Below are positions 51,764 through 60,925 of a DNA stretch of 64,000 nucleotides, one piece after another. The notes beneath the pieces were generated by a model. It made no database searches and was not told where the DNA came from. It saw nothing but the letters and a program-made list of their open reading frames with translations. The position numbers were made by a program, and so were the translations under genes. The DNA is from Palsa-513 sp050010595 (GTDB lineage Bacteria > Actinomycetota > Thermoleophilia > Solirubrobacterales > Solirubrobacteraceae): positions 1 to 64,000 of the forward strand of contig JBEKKS010000012.1 of assembly GCA_050010595.1 (NCBI GenBank). Reading direction: 5' to 3'. Numbering within the stretch: position 1 is the stretch's first letter; each line of letters begins with the position of its first letter.

Positions 51764-52221
51764 TGCTGCTGCTCGAGCGCGCGCAGCACGTCGACAAGGA
51801 CGTCCTGGGAGGCGAGGTCGAGCTCGGCGATCCGCTCGGCGCGCGTGCGCGTCCTCTCACTCGCCTCGGCGACGCGACGGATCAGCTCGCTGACCACCTC
51901 GTGGTCGAGGATCGCGCCGGGCGTGATGGCGGACCGCTCCGCCGCCTCGACGATCGCACTTGCCTGCCCGTCGGGCGAGATGCCGATCGCGACGGCACGC
52001 TCGGCGACGGTATCCGAGAGGTCGCGCCAGGAATCGACCAGCTCGTCGAGCTGGAGGTGAAGCGAGCGAAAGTTCGGACCGACGACCGACCAGTGCAGTT
52101 GCTTGCCGACAAGCGATAGATCGATCAGCTCAACGAGGGTCGCCTGAAGCTGGCGGCCGACCTCGTCGCGCTCATGCCCGCCCAGCGGCGGAAGGTGCGT
52201 CGACGCAACGATCTGGGCCAT
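51727..52221 (-). CDS. dps: Dps family ferritin-like protein
   Basis: The 164-residue protein has the Dps four-helix fold: LSLVGKQLHWSVVGPNFRSL (ferroxidase His about 44), HLQLDELVDSWRDLSDTVAE (ligand Asp and Glu) and VAIGISPDGQASAIVE. It should form a 12-mer that stores iron and protects DNA from oxidative stress. The ATG has AGGAGG about 5 nt upstream. A 150-nt region separates it from the divergent Cache-like gene. Confidence 0.92.
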   Translation of the reverse strand: MAQIVASTHLPPLGGHERDEVGRQLQATLVELIDLSLVGKQLHWSVVGPNFRSLHLQLDELVDSWRDLSDTVAERAVAIGISPDGQASAIVEAAERSAITPGAILDHEVVSELIRRVAEASERTRTRAERIAELDLASQDVLVDVLRALEQQQWMLRAQIQGRA

Positions 52222-52371
52222 GCTGCCTCCTAAGGTTCCGGTGGTCGGGTTCGAGAAGCGTAGCCGCCGACCGCGGGCGGCGACCGTTGAGGCCGTCGGC
52301 GCCCCCGAGCTGGCCGAGAAAGCCTTTCGCCGCTGGGCGTCCAGCGCAAGGCGATCGGCGATGATCCGCGC

Positions 52372-53391
52372 GTGCGCCTTGCCCGAATCGCCGTTATCTG
52401 CGTCGCGGCGCTTGCCGCGGTGGTACTCGCGCCGCCACTCTCGCGAGCTGCGGCGACAGGGTGCGGCTCGGCGACGCAGGCGACGATCGATGCCGGCTAC
52501 AGCGCGGCGAGCTGGAAGATCTACGAGGGCGAGCTCTACAACCCCGAGGTCGGCGAAGACGCCAGGCACGTCGAGCGCTCGCAGGCATTGACGAGCGCGC
52601 TCGCAACCGGCAACGCGAGCGCCGTGCTCGCGAGCACTCGCGCGCTCGTGTACCACCTGCGCTGGCACATCGTTCGGCTGCGCGTGCTCTCCGCGAGCGG
52701 TCAGTTGCTGGCCGACGTCGGCGGCCCCTACATCCTCGCGCCGGTCCGCGGTGTCTTGAGCTATCGGGGCGCAGTAGTCGGACGGTTCGTGATGAGCGTG
52801 CAGGACGACCTCGGCTACACCAAGCTCGTCTCGCGCTTCACCGGGTTGCCAGTCGAGGTCTACGGCCAGGGGCGACCGCTCGTCGGGGAGGGGTTTCCCG
52901 TCGGCGAGGTACCGGCGCAGCAGCCTGTCGACGGTTCGACGATCTATGTCGCTGGCGTTAAGTCGCGTGCGCTGACGTTCAACGTCAAGGCGTTCCCAAC
53001 CGGACAGTCAGCGGTCGTGCTGGCGGTTCCGCTTGCCGGCGTGACGCAGACACGGAGCAGCTGCCTGGCGGTCAAGGCCTCCGTCTACACGTCGATCGCC
53101 GCCGGGCTGGCACGCCAGCTCGAGCTCCCGAGCGACGTAAGCGCGCTCGTCACGGTTGACCACGAGTTCGACCCGGACAAGCTGATGTTCGTCTATGAGG
53201 GAGCGATCCCCTTGTTGGGCTCGCCGGGGTTCGCATTGCCGCGCCACCTGCCGACGAGCGGGCAGGTCACCTACGGCGGGGGGCGTTGGCTTGTCACATC
53301 CTTCGCTCCGGTGGTCGGCCTGCGCGTGTACCTCCTGTTCCCGATGGCCGCACCGGTGCGTGGCTCGAGCGGTCCAACGGGTGCCGCTTAG
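52372..53391 (+). CDS. Secreted Cache-like domain protein (first tandem copy)
   Basis: The 339-residue product has a signal sequence (MRLARIAVICVAALAAVVLA) and no other membrane segment, so it is secreted. The mature part carries a PAS/Cache-like extracellular fold: RWHIVRLRVLSASGQLLADV, GGPYILAPV, VGRFVMSVQDD (about 96-145). This block is normally the sensor half of histidine kinases or chemoreceptors, but here nothing follows it. The next gene is a paralogue. A GTG start is used. Confidence 0.7.
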   Translation: MRLARIAVICVAALAAVVLAPPLSRAAATGCGSATQATIDAGYSAASWKIYEGELYNPEVGEDARHVERSQALTSALATGNASAVLASTRALVYHLRWHIVRLRVLSASGQLLADVGGPYILAPVRGVLSYRGAVVGRFVMSVQDDLGYTKLVSRFTGLPVEVYGQGRPLVGEGFPVGEVPAQQPVDGSTIYVAGVKSRALTFNVKAFPTGQSAVVLAVPLAGVTQTRSSCLAVKASVYTSIAAGLARQLELPSDVSALVTVDHEFDPDKLMFVYEGAIPLLGSPGFALPRHLPTSGQVTYGGGRWLVTSFAPVVGLRVYLLFPMAAPVRGSSGPTGAA

Positions 53392-53403
53392 CGGCAGGGC
53401 GAA

Positions 53404-54543
53404 ATGCGTTCACGTACTAGTCTTCCGCGCGTGCTCGGGGAGCCCGACAGCGCGATCGCGTGGTGTCGGCTCGCGGTGGCTTGCGCTGTCGCGGCCTTCT
53501 TCGCGATCGCTACAACCACCAGCGCCGGCGCGGCGGTGGCGAGCACTGGGCCGCCGTGCGGAGCTGCCGGCGCGACGCGCATCGTTGATCAGATCGATGA
53601 CGGAATCGCACGCGAGATCTACTCGCAGGAGCTCGGCAGCACCGAAGTCTCGGCGGACCTGACGCGGATCAGCGACTCGAATGCGCTCGCCAGCGCCGTT
53701 GCAAGCGGCAATCTCGCGGCAATCCAGAGCGCCACGCACGCGATCGTCTACACGCCTGTCTGGCACATCGTTCGGCTGCGGGTTCTCTCGCCTACCGGGA
53801 CCGTGCTCGCCGATGTCGGCGGGCCCTACATCCTCGCTCCGGTAACGGAGCACATCACCTACGACGGCAAGACGGTCGGTAGCTTCGTGATGAGCGTGCA
53901 GGACGACAGGGGCTACAAGAAGCTCGTCACCCACATTGCCGGCGTACCGGTCGAGATCTATCGCGCCGGCAAGCCACTGATGGGAACGCTGCCAAAGCCC
54001 CCGGCGAGCCCGCCGAGCAGCGGGTCGCTGAAACTGGCGGGGATCAGCTACGCAGTCGACGCATACAGCGTCGAGGCCTTTCCGAGCGGCACGCTGGAGG
54101 TCGCGGTGTTCGTTCCCAAGCCGACGGCGGCGCTCGCCAAGGCCAGCTGCGCCTCGGTCGCGCTGGCGACGGACGCCAGCGTGGTGCGCAACGTCGCCAG
54201 CGGCTTGGAGCTCTCGGGCCACAACATCTACGCCAACCAGCAGCTCTTCATCAGCCAGGCCACCGGCTACGTCCACGTGCCTGTCTTCATGTTCAGCGAC
54301 GGCGTTGAGGATTACGGGACGAACTACCTTCCTGGCAGCTCAGCGCCTTCGCCGCCATCGTTGACGGCGAAAGCCACCGAGGTCAGCTACGAGGGCAGCG
54401 AGTGGCTCGTCTCGGCACAACGGCCGTTCCCGCCGGCCTGGATCTACGTGTTCGCGCCGGCGAACGCGGCCGCAACCGCCGGGGGCACGGGATCGACCGG
54501 GTCCGTGCCGGGGGACGGCGCAGGCAACCCGGGCGGTCAATAG
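53404..54543 (+). CDS. Secreted Cache-like domain protein (second tandem copy)
   Basis: This 379-residue paralogue of the previous gene follows after 12 nt. Shared blocks: WHIVRLRVLS, LADVGGPYILAPV and FVMSVQDDRGYKKLV. Its signal region (WCRLAVACAVAAFFAIATTT) starts after 19 residues. It differs by a proline-rich linker and a Gly/Thr-rich C-terminal tail. No intracellular domain. The pair may bind the same small ligand outside the cell. The GT39 gene follows after 65 nt. Confidence 0.7.
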   Translation: MRSRTSLPRVLGEPDSAIAWCRLAVACAVAAFFAIATTTSAGAAVASTGPPCGAAGATRIVDQIDDGIAREIYSQELGSTEVSADLTRISDSNALASAVASGNLAAIQSATHAIVYTPVWHIVRLRVLSPTGTVLADVGGPYILAPVTEHITYDGKTVGSFVMSVQDDRGYKKLVTHIAGVPVEIYRAGKPLMGTLPKPPASPPSSGSLKLAGISYAVDAYSVEAFPSGTLEVAVFVPKPTAALAKASCASVALATDASVVRNVASGLELSGHNIYANQQLFISQATGYVHVPVFMFSDGVEDYGTNYLPGSSAPSPPSLTAKATEVSYEGSEWLVSAQRPFPPAWIYVFAPANAAATAGGTGSTGSVPGDGAGNPGGQ

Positions 54544-54608
54544 GCTCCGCTGGCCGGTGAGCTGGGGGCGCGTGAGGGACGTGCCCGACCCGCCCCCGGC
54601 GACCCAGG

Positions 54609-57020
54609 ATGGCGACGACAGACCCAGAACCAGAGCCGCCGCAGGCGGCTCCGTCGGATGGCGCAGCGCCCGCTCGACTCCGGCGTCTGCGGCTCCCGCG
54701 TTGGCGTCCGCGGCTGCCTCGCCCGGGCGTTTCCCGGCTTCGCTCGGCCACCAGGCACCTCGGACTGCTGCCGGTCCTCGCGCTGTCGGGGACACTCGAA
54801 TTCAACAAGCTGAGCCAGAACGGCTACGCCAACCTCTTCTACGCAGCGGCGGTCAAGTCGGACCTCCTCTCGCTGCGCAACTTCTTCTTCGTCTCGTTCG
54901 ATCCCGGCGGCCTCGACAGCATCGACAAGCCGCCGCTCGCGATCTGGCTGCAAACACTGAGCGCGAAGCTGTTCGGCTTCGCGCCGCTCTCGCTGATCGT
55001 TCCCGAGGGGATCTGCGCGCTGCTCGCAGTCGCGCTCCTGTACTTCATCGTCGCGCCGCGTCTCGGCGTCATCGCCGGACTCTTGAGCGCGCTCGCGCTG
55101 GCGCTCTTCCCAGCATTCGTAGCCGTCTCGCGCGAGAACGCTGTCGACCCGCTGCTGATCCTCTTCATGGTCGCCGCGTGCGGGTCCGGCGTCAAGGCGA
55201 TCGAGTCGGGGCGCACGCGCTGGCTGCTCGCGAGCGCCGTGTTCGTGGGGCTCGCCTTCAACACCAAGTCGCTTGCCGGGTTGCTGTGCGCTCCGGGCAT
55301 CGGACTGGGCTACCTGGTTTGCACGCCCGCGTCCTGGCGCAAGCGGATCGCGCAGCTGGTGCTCTGCGCCGCCGTCGGGATCGCCGTTGCGGCGTCGTGG
55401 TCACTCGCAGTTGACAGTACGTCCGCATCGCAGCGGCCCTACGTCGGCGGCTCGACGAACAACAGCGAGCTGCAGCTCGAGTTCGGCTACAACGGCCTCG
55501 GGCGCGCCGGCGGGCAGGTCGGCGGGCCACCCTGCCCGGTCGTCGCCGCACCGCCTACCTCTGATGTGCCGGTGATCCGTCCGGTCGGCCCGGCCGTCGC
55601 TGCGGCCTCGAGCGGCGCTGCGACGAGCGCCACTCCCGCCGCGGGCGCGACCGGTGCGACAGGCGTACCCGGAGTCACGGTACGAAACCCGAGCCCGGTG
55701 CCGTTCGCGAGCTGCAAGCGCGGACCGCTGCGGATCTTCGACCTCGGTCTCGGTGACCAGGCGGGATGGATGGTGCCGCTCGGCGTTGTCGGGCTGCTCG
55801 CCCTCGCGCTGACGCTCACCGGCTTGCGCAGCCGGCGTACCGCGCTGCTGGTGGTCTTCGGCGGCTGGTTCGTGATCGAGCTCGGGTTCCTCGATTACTC
55901 GAAGGGGATCGTGCACCCCTACTACGCCTCCGCGCTTGGGCCCGGTCTGGCTGTGATGGTCGGCGCTGCCGCCTACGCGTTCACCCGCCTCGTTGCCAGC
56001 AAGACGCTGTGGCGGATCGCCGCCGGGCTACTGCTTGCAGCGGCCGGTGCGGGCGCGACCGTCGTCGCGCAGCTCTACCTGATCCACAACCACGGCTACC
56101 CGCACTTCTGGCGCGACCCGCTGATCATCGCCTGCGCGGCCGCCTTCCTCGCCGTGGTCGTGCTGCGCCGCTGGGCACGCTGGCCGGTGGCCGTGCTGGT
56201 CGCTGTGCTGCTCGTCGCGCCCGGGATATACGCGAGCAGCGTGTGGGATGCGCCGGTCGACGGGACCTTCCCGACCGCCGGCCCGTACAACGAAGCCGGC
56301 TGGGGCGGCATCAGCATGCCGGCGGACGAGCTCGCCGCAAACGAGGCACTCGCGCATTACATCCGCACGCACCACCCAACCCACGACTTCCAGGTGTTGA
56401 CCGAGTCCTCAGACGGTTCCTCGCCATTGATCCTGCTCGGCATACGTGCTGCAGCGATGGGCGGCTACAACACGACCGACCCCGCGCTCAGCGGCGACGG
56501 GCTCGCGCGGCTCGTCGCCGAGCACAAGGCGCGCTACGTCGTCGTCGGTGGTCCCTACTTCCAGCGCGGCGGTAACGGCGCCTCGGCGGCGGCGCGCCTG
56601 GTCTGTCCGCAGGTCCCGCAGGCGCTCTGGTACCCCGCCTCGCCGGTACAGGGCACGATCCACCTGGTCGACTGCGCCGGGCGCGCCGCAGCGCTGCGTC
56701 ATCCCTACGCCGTCGCGCTCGCCTACCTGATCAAGCATCCGCGCACCGTCTATCCCTACGACGGCTACTTCGAGGACAACAGCGGGTTTGCGAGCACCGT
56801 GCACCTCGTCTTCGGTGGCAAGAAGGGCACGGTTACGGTGCGGATCGGCACTGACACGACACCGAAGGAGATCGCGGTCGACGTGCGACGGGCCGGACCG
56901 AAGCGGCCGGTCATGTTCGCGCTCCCGTCCGACTGGTATTTCACGATCAAGACCAGCCGCGGACTCTTTGTCGCGAATGTCTACGAGACGTTCAGCCGAG
57001 CTCGCGCAGGCGCGTCCTGA
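54609..57020 (+). CDS. GT39-type polytopic glycosyltransferase
   Basis: The 803-residue protein has 10 or more membrane helices and the GT39/ArnT-like loop FDPGGLDSIDKPPLAIWLQT (about residues 98-117), whose Asp and Lys are conserved. It transfers a sugar from a polyprenyl-phosphate donor to an envelope acceptor. A low-complexity proline/alanine/glycine loop sits at about 295-355, and the C-terminal 200 residues are soluble (WDAPVDGTFPTAGPYNEAGW, then ARYVVVGGPYFQRGG). It overlaps the convergent MerR gene by 29 nt. Confidence 0.85.
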   Translation: MATTDPEPEPPQAAPSDGAAPARLRRLRLPRWRPRLPRPGVSRLRSATRHLGLLPVLALSGTLEFNKLSQNGYANLFYAAAVKSDLLSLRNFFFVSFDPGGLDSIDKPPLAIWLQTLSAKLFGFAPLSLIVPEGICALLAVALLYFIVAPRLGVIAGLLSALALALFPAFVAVSRENAVDPLLILFMVAACGSGVKAIESGRTRWLLASAVFVGLAFNTKSLAGLLCAPGIGLGYLVCTPASWRKRIAQLVLCAAVGIAVAASWSLAVDSTSASQRPYVGGSTNNSELQLEFGYNGLGRAGGQVGGPPCPVVAAPPTSDVPVIRPVGPAVAAASSGAATSATPAAGATGATGVPGVTVRNPSPVPFASCKRGPLRIFDLGLGDQAGWMVPLGVVGLLALALTLTGLRSRRTALLVVFGGWFVIELGFLDYSKGIVHPYYASALGPGLAVMVGAAAYAFTRLVASKTLWRIAAGLLLAAAGAGATVVAQLYLIHNHGYPHFWRDPLIIACAAAFLAVVVLRRWARWPVAVLVAVLLVAPGIYASSVWDAPVDGTFPTAGPYNEAGWGGISMPADELAANEALAHYIRTHHPTHDFQVLTESSDGSSPLILLGIRAAAMGGYNTTDPALSGDGLARLVAEHKARYVVVGGPYFQRGGNGASAAARLVCPQVPQALWYPASPVQGTIHLVDCAGRAAALRHPYAVALAYLIKHPRTVYPYDGYFEDNSGFASTVHLVFGGKKGTVTVRIGTDTTPKEIAVDVRRAGPKRPVMFALPSDWYFTIKTSRGLFVANVYETFSRARAGAS

Positions 57021-57438
57021 CTCGCTCGCGGCGGCATTCGAGGTCGGACTGCAGCGTGGCGAGCTCGCCGGCTCGACGCCCAACGAGCTGGAGCTGGCGC
57101 TCGAGATGTCCGAGCGCCTCCTCGAGCAGGCCGCGCAAGCGCTCCGGATCATCCTCCGCGGCGACGGCCTCGGCGCGCAGAGCCTTGCGTGCGGTCTCCG
57201 CCTCGACGAGCGTCTTCAGCTCCTCGAGCGAGACGCCGAGCACCGAGCGCAGGCGTATGACCTCACGTAGGTGCTCGACCTCAGCCTCGCTGTAGAGGCG
57301 GTGGCGGCCACTCGCGCGCGAGCCCTGCTCGCCGAGCAGCCCGATCTCCTCGTAGTAGCGGATCGTGCGCGGCGTCGTGCCGACAAGGCGTGCGACGTCG
57401 CCGATTCGCAATGGCGCTGCAATCCCCGCGAGCGCCAT
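56992..57438 (-). CDS. MerR family transcriptional regulator
   Basis: The 148-residue protein starts APLRIGDVARLVGTTPRTIR and has the MerR winged helix (YYEEIGLLGEQGSRASGRHR, YSEAEVEHLREVIRLRSVLG), then a coiled coil of about 45 residues and a short tail without cysteines. It probably binds a hydrophobic drug or similar molecule. Its ATG overlaps the stop of the MFS gene by one base (TGATG), so the two are translated together. Confidence 0.92.
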   Translation of the reverse strand: MALAGIAAPLRIGDVARLVGTTPRTIRYYEEIGLLGEQGSRASGRHRLYSEAEVEHLREVIRLRSVLGVSLEELKTLVEAETARKALRAEAVAAEDDPERLRGLLEEALGHLERQLQLVGRRAGELATLQSDLECRRERVRTRLRELG

Positions 57439-58925
57439 CAGTCCTCGCTTGCCTCGTGCGCGGGGCGCAGCAGTGAGACGAACGCTCCGAGCAGCGCGGA
57501 GCCGGTCAGTGCCCACAGCGCCACGTGCATGTTGGCGATGAACGGCGCGAGCTTCTGCTCGCTGAGACCATGGGCGAGCCCGGAGAAGATCGCGAACAGC
57601 GTGGCGCGCGGGATCGCGGCCGTCACGATCGCCATCACGAAGGCGATTGAAAGCACCGCGCCCGTGTTCTGAAGGACGGTGCGTGCCCCGGCGGCGACGC
57701 CGCGGCGCTCTGGTCGCACGGCACCCATCATCGCCGCGCCGTTGGGGCTCATGAAGGTGCCCGATCCGACACCGACGATCGCCAGCAGCACGGCCGCCCA
57801 AAGGTATGAGCTGTGGACCGCGAGCGTCGTCATCAGGCCGAGCCCGAGTGCGGTGATCAGCATGCCGATCGCGGCCAGTGCGCGCGAGCCGTGACGGTCG
57901 GCGTAGCTGCCGGCGATCGGCGAAGCGATCAGCATGCCGAGTGCCAGCGGAATCAGCTTGATGCCGGCTGTGATCGGCGAGTCGCCCTCGGCGCCCTGGA
58001 AGTAGAAGACGAAGATGAACATCAACGCGAACCGCGCGAGGCCGTTGATGAAGGTCGCGGCCGCGGCGGCCGCGAAGAGGCGGCTGCGGAACAGGCCGAG
58101 GTCGAGCATCGGAGCCGCGCTGCGCTGCTCGATCACGACCCACAGTGGCAGCAGCACGGCGGCGACCGCGAGCCCGGCCAGCGCGATCGGATCGCTCCAG
58201 CCGGAGAGTCCGCCACGTGAGACGCCGAGCACGAGCCCGGTCAGGCCGACGACGAAGGTCGCGGTGCCACTGAGGTCGAGGCCCCGCACCGCGTCGGGCT
58301 TCGCCAGCTCGCGCAAGATCAGCGAGCCCCAGAGCGCGCCGGCTAGCGCGAAGGGCACGTTGAACCAGAAGACCCAAGGCCAGGAGATCTCGACGAGCGC
58401 GCCGCCTAGGACCGGTCCGATGACGAGCCCGATCGCCGCGATCATCATGTTGGCGCCCATCGCGAAGCCGAGTTGACGCGGCGGGAAGGCATCGGTGACG
58501 AGCGCGGCGGCGTTCGCGAACAGGAAGGCGGCGCCGATGCCCTGCAGGACGCGCCAGAGGATCAACTCGGTCCCATTGGCCGCAAATCCGGCTCCCAGCG
58601 ATGCCAGGCCAAAGACGAGGAAGCCGCCGACGTAGGCCCGTTTGCGTCCGAACAGGTCCGACATGCGCCCGGCGCTCAGCACGAGCACGGTCGAGGCGAT
58701 CATGTAGGCGAGGATCACCCAGATCAGCGCGAGCAGGCTCGTGTGCAGGCTGCGTTCGAGGTCCGGCAGCGCGATGATCAGCGTGCCCGAGTTGGTCGCC
58801 GCCATCAGCATGCCGAGACTCGTGCACGACAACGCCCACCAGCGGTAGTTGGGCGAGTCCGCCGCCACGCCGATGCGGCGCGAGCGCGCGACGGGGACGG
58901 GTTGTGTCTGGCTTGACAAGGACAT
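57438..58925 (-). CDS. MFS multidrug efflux transporter, DHA2 (14-TM) type
   Basis: The 495-residue protein has about 14 helices. Motif A is GRMSDLFGRKRAYVGGFLV, motif C is near MMIAAIGLVIGPVLGGALVE and motif D1 is around LIWVILAYMIASTVLVLSAG. This fits EmrB/QacA drug:H+ antiporters. I use the ATG of MSLSSQTQ; an upstream ATG would begin inside the promoter. The downstream MerR gene is its probable regulator. Confidence 0.92.
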   Translation of the reverse strand: MSLSSQTQPVPVARSRRIGVAADSPNYRWWALSCTSLGMLMAATNSGTLIIALPDLERSLHTSLLALIWVILAYMIASTVLVLSAGRMSDLFGRKRAYVGGFLVFGLASLGAGFAANGTELILWRVLQGIGAAFLFANAAALVTDAFPPRQLGFAMGANMMIAAIGLVIGPVLGGALVEISWPWVFWFNVPFALAGALWGSLILRELAKPDAVRGLDLSGTATFVVGLTGLVLGVSRGGLSGWSDPIALAGLAVAAVLLPLWVVIEQRSAAPMLDLGLFRSRLFAAAAAATFINGLARFALMFIFVFYFQGAEGDSPITAGIKLIPLALGMLIASPIAGSYADRHGSRALAAIGMLITALGLGLMTTLAVHSSYLWAAVLLAIVGVGSGTFMSPNGAAMMGAVRPERRGVAAGARTVLQNTGAVLSIAFVMAIVTAAIPRATLFAIFSGLAHGLSEQKLAPFIANMHVALWALTGSALLGAFVSLLRPAHEASED

Positions 58926-58936
58926 CTTTACGTAAA
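58926..58936 (-). promoter_or_regulatory. Operator candidate for the MFS-MerR pair
   Basis: TTTACGTAAA (58927-58936) is a perfect 10-bp palindrome that begins just upstream of the ATG, one base away. ACGT repeats 5 nt away. A MerR dimer could bind here, but the site is shorter than classical 19-bp spaced MerR operators. Confidence 0.4.
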
Positions 58937-58987
58937 CGTGCATTTCAGGCTAGCAACCCGGTTGCGCCGGCCTGTCAGGCTGTGGCG

Positions 58988-59440
58988 GTGCGAGACGCCG
59001 TCCTGCGCCAGATCTACCGGCTCGGCTATTGGGTTCTCTACCTGACAGCGTTCCTGACGCGTCCGCACGCGCGTGGCGTAAAGGGCGTCATCAGCAACGG
59101 CGGCGAGGTTCTGTTCGTGCGCCATACCTACGGACCGCACGAGTGGGAGCTCCCCGGCGGTGGGCAGCGGCGTCATGAAACCCCGCTTGAGGCGCTCGCC
59201 CGCGAGCTGCATGAAGAGCTCGGGGTGACCGTCGCCGGGGCAACCTCGCTGGGTACGTTCAGCGGCCCCCGCCAGTACCGCAACGTCGTCGTCAACTACT
59301 TCAGCGTCGAGCTCCCGAGCCGCGAAGTGAGCGCGGATCCGATCGAGATAGCCGAGGTTCGCTGGTTTGATCCCAGCGCTCCGCCAAGCCCGATCGGCTG
59401 GTACGCGAAGGAAGCGCTCGCGCGCAGCGCCACGCGATAG
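58988..59440 (+). CDS. Nudix hydrolase
   Basis: The product of about 150 residues has the Nudix box in GGQRRHETPLEALARELHEE, continuing LGV, with GGG just before it. It probably hydrolyses a nucleoside diphosphate linked to another group; the exact substrate is unknown. One membrane-like segment at the N-terminus (LGYWVLYLTAFLT) may tether it. The GTG start is chosen over others in frame. It is followed after 110 nt by the thiC riboswitch. Confidence 0.87.
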   Translation: MRDAVLRQIYRLGYWVLYLTAFLTRPHARGVKGVISNGGEVLFVRHTYGPHEWELPGGGQRRHETPLEALARELHEELGVTVAGATSLGTFSGPRQYRNVVVNYFSVELPSREVSADPIEIAEVRWFDPSAPPSPIGWYAKEALARSATR

Positions 59441-59456
59441 CCTTGCCGTGACAGTT

Positions 59457-59548
59457 CGTCTGCCGGGGAGTCCCGCAGGGGCTGAGAGGGCGCGAATGCG
59501 CGCCGACCCGTCTGACCTGATCTGGATCATGCCAGCGAAGGGAGCCAC
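59457..59548 (+). promoter_or_regulatory. TPP riboswitch (THI box)
   Basis: The two conserved parts are CTGAGAGGG (59482-59490) and ACCTGATCTGGATCATGCCA (59515-59534), with GCGAAGGGA (59535-59543) at the 3' side. A small hairpin GGCGCGAATGCGCGCC fills the P3a position. The AAGGGAG at 59538-59544 is 5 nt before the thiC ATG, so the ligand-bound fold can hide it. Control is therefore probably at translation. TPP excess should shut thiC off. Confidence 0.95.
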
Positions 59549-59549
59549 G

Positions 59550-60920
59550 ATGACCGCAGTCCGCAGCGCTTTCGAGCCCGATGCAGGGTGCCGGACGCAG
59601 ATGCATCTCGCCCGTAAGGGCGTCATCTCACCGGAGATGGCGCGCGTAGCGGAGCGCGAGGAGCTGGCGCCCGAGCTCGTTCGCGACGAAGTCGCGCGGG
59701 GGCGGATGATCATCCCTGCGAACGTCAACCACGCGTCGCTCGACCCGATGGCGATCGGGCTGAAGGCGCGCGTGAAGATCAACTCCAATATCGGCAACTC
59801 GCCGACGAGCTCCTCGCTCGCCGAGGAGGTCGAGAAGCTCACCGTCTCCGAGAAGTGGGGTGCCGATACGGTCATGGACCTTTCGACCGGCAAGCGGATC
59901 GACGAGACGCGCGCGGCGATCATCGAGGCCGCCACCGTCCCGATTGGAACCGTGCCGATCTACCAGGCGCTCGAGAAGGTCAAGAACATCGAGGACCTGA
60001 CCGGCGAGCTGCTGGTCGAGAACATCGAGCATCAGGCCAAGCAGGGCGTCGACTACATGACGATCCATGCCGGTGTCCGCCTCGAGCATCTACCGCTCTG
60101 CCAGCATCGCGTTACCGGGATCGTCTCCCGCGGCGGCGGCATTCTCGCCCGCTGGATGATCGCCCACATGGCAGAGAACCCGCTGTATGACTACTTCGAT
60201 GACATCCTCGAGATCTGCGCGCGCTACGACGTCTCGATCTCGCTTGGTGACGGCCTGCGTCCCGGGTCGATCGCCGATGCCTCCGACGCCGCGCAGTTCG
60301 CCGAGCTCGAGACGCTCGGTGAGCTGACGCTGCGCGCCTGGGAGCGCGACGTGCAGGTGATGATCGAAGGCCCCGGCCACATCCCGATCGACCAGCTCGA
60401 GATGAACGTGCGCAAGCAGCAGGAGATCTGCCACGAGGCGCCGTTCTACACGCTTGGGCCGCTCGTCACCGACATCGCCCCCGGCTACGACCACATCACG
60501 AGCGCGATCGGTGCCGCGATCGTCGGCTGGCACGGCACCTCGATGCTCTGCTACGTGACCCCCAAGGAGCACCTCGGGCTGCCCGACGCGCAGGACGTCA
60601 AGCAGGGCCTGATCGCCTACCGCATCGCCGCGCACGCGGCCGACCTTGCGCGCGGCAACCGGCAGGCGGCGCAGTGGGACCGTGAGCTGTCCAAGGCGCG
60701 CTTCAGCTTCGACTGGGAGCGTCAGTTCGAGCTCGCGCTGGACCCCGGGACGGCGCGCGCGATGCACGACGAGACCCTTGCGGACGACTATTTCAAGACA
60801 GCCGAGTTCTGCTCGATGTGCGGGCCCAAGTACTGCCCGATGCACAACTTCAAGGACGTTGACTGGGACGCGGTCCGCGGGATCGTCGCTGAGCGTAAGC
60901 GCGAGCGCGTGGCGGTTTAG
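59550..60920 (+). CDS. thiC: Phosphomethylpyrimidine synthase
   Basis: The 456-residue enzyme is a radical SAM-like protein that turns aminoimidazole ribotide into hydroxymethylpyrimidine phosphate for thiamine. The C-terminal Fe-S motif CSMCGPKYCPM (about residues 421-431) is intact. SNIGNSPTSSSLAEEVEKLT, MDLSTGKRI, VSRGGGILARWM and GPGHIPIDQLE are all conserved. It is the short type without the long N-terminal domain of plant enzymes. The start is the ATG after the riboswitch. No other thi gene is in the window. Confidence 0.97.
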   Translation: MTAVRSAFEPDAGCRTQMHLARKGVISPEMARVAEREELAPELVRDEVARGRMIIPANVNHASLDPMAIGLKARVKINSNIGNSPTSSSLAEEVEKLTVSEKWGADTVMDLSTGKRIDETRAAIIEAATVPIGTVPIYQALEKVKNIEDLTGELLVENIEHQAKQGVDYMTIHAGVRLEHLPLCQHRVTGIVSRGGGILARWMIAHMAENPLYDYFDDILEICARYDVSISLGDGLRPGSIADASDAAQFAELETLGELTLRAWERDVQVMIEGPGHIPIDQLEMNVRKQQEICHEAPFYTLGPLVTDIAPGYDHITSAIGAAIVGWHGTSMLCYVTPKEHLGLPDAQDVKQGLIAYRIAAHAADLARGNRQAAQWDRELSKARFSFDWERQFELALDPGTARAMHDETLADDYFKTAEFCSMCGPKYCPMHNFKDVDWDAVRGIVAERKRERVAV

Positions 60921-60925
60921 CCCGG

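Noticed and set aside
57439..58839. Upstream extension of the MerR frame
   Set aside because: It lies in the shadow of the MFS gene on the same strand in another frame; MerR homology begins at 57438.
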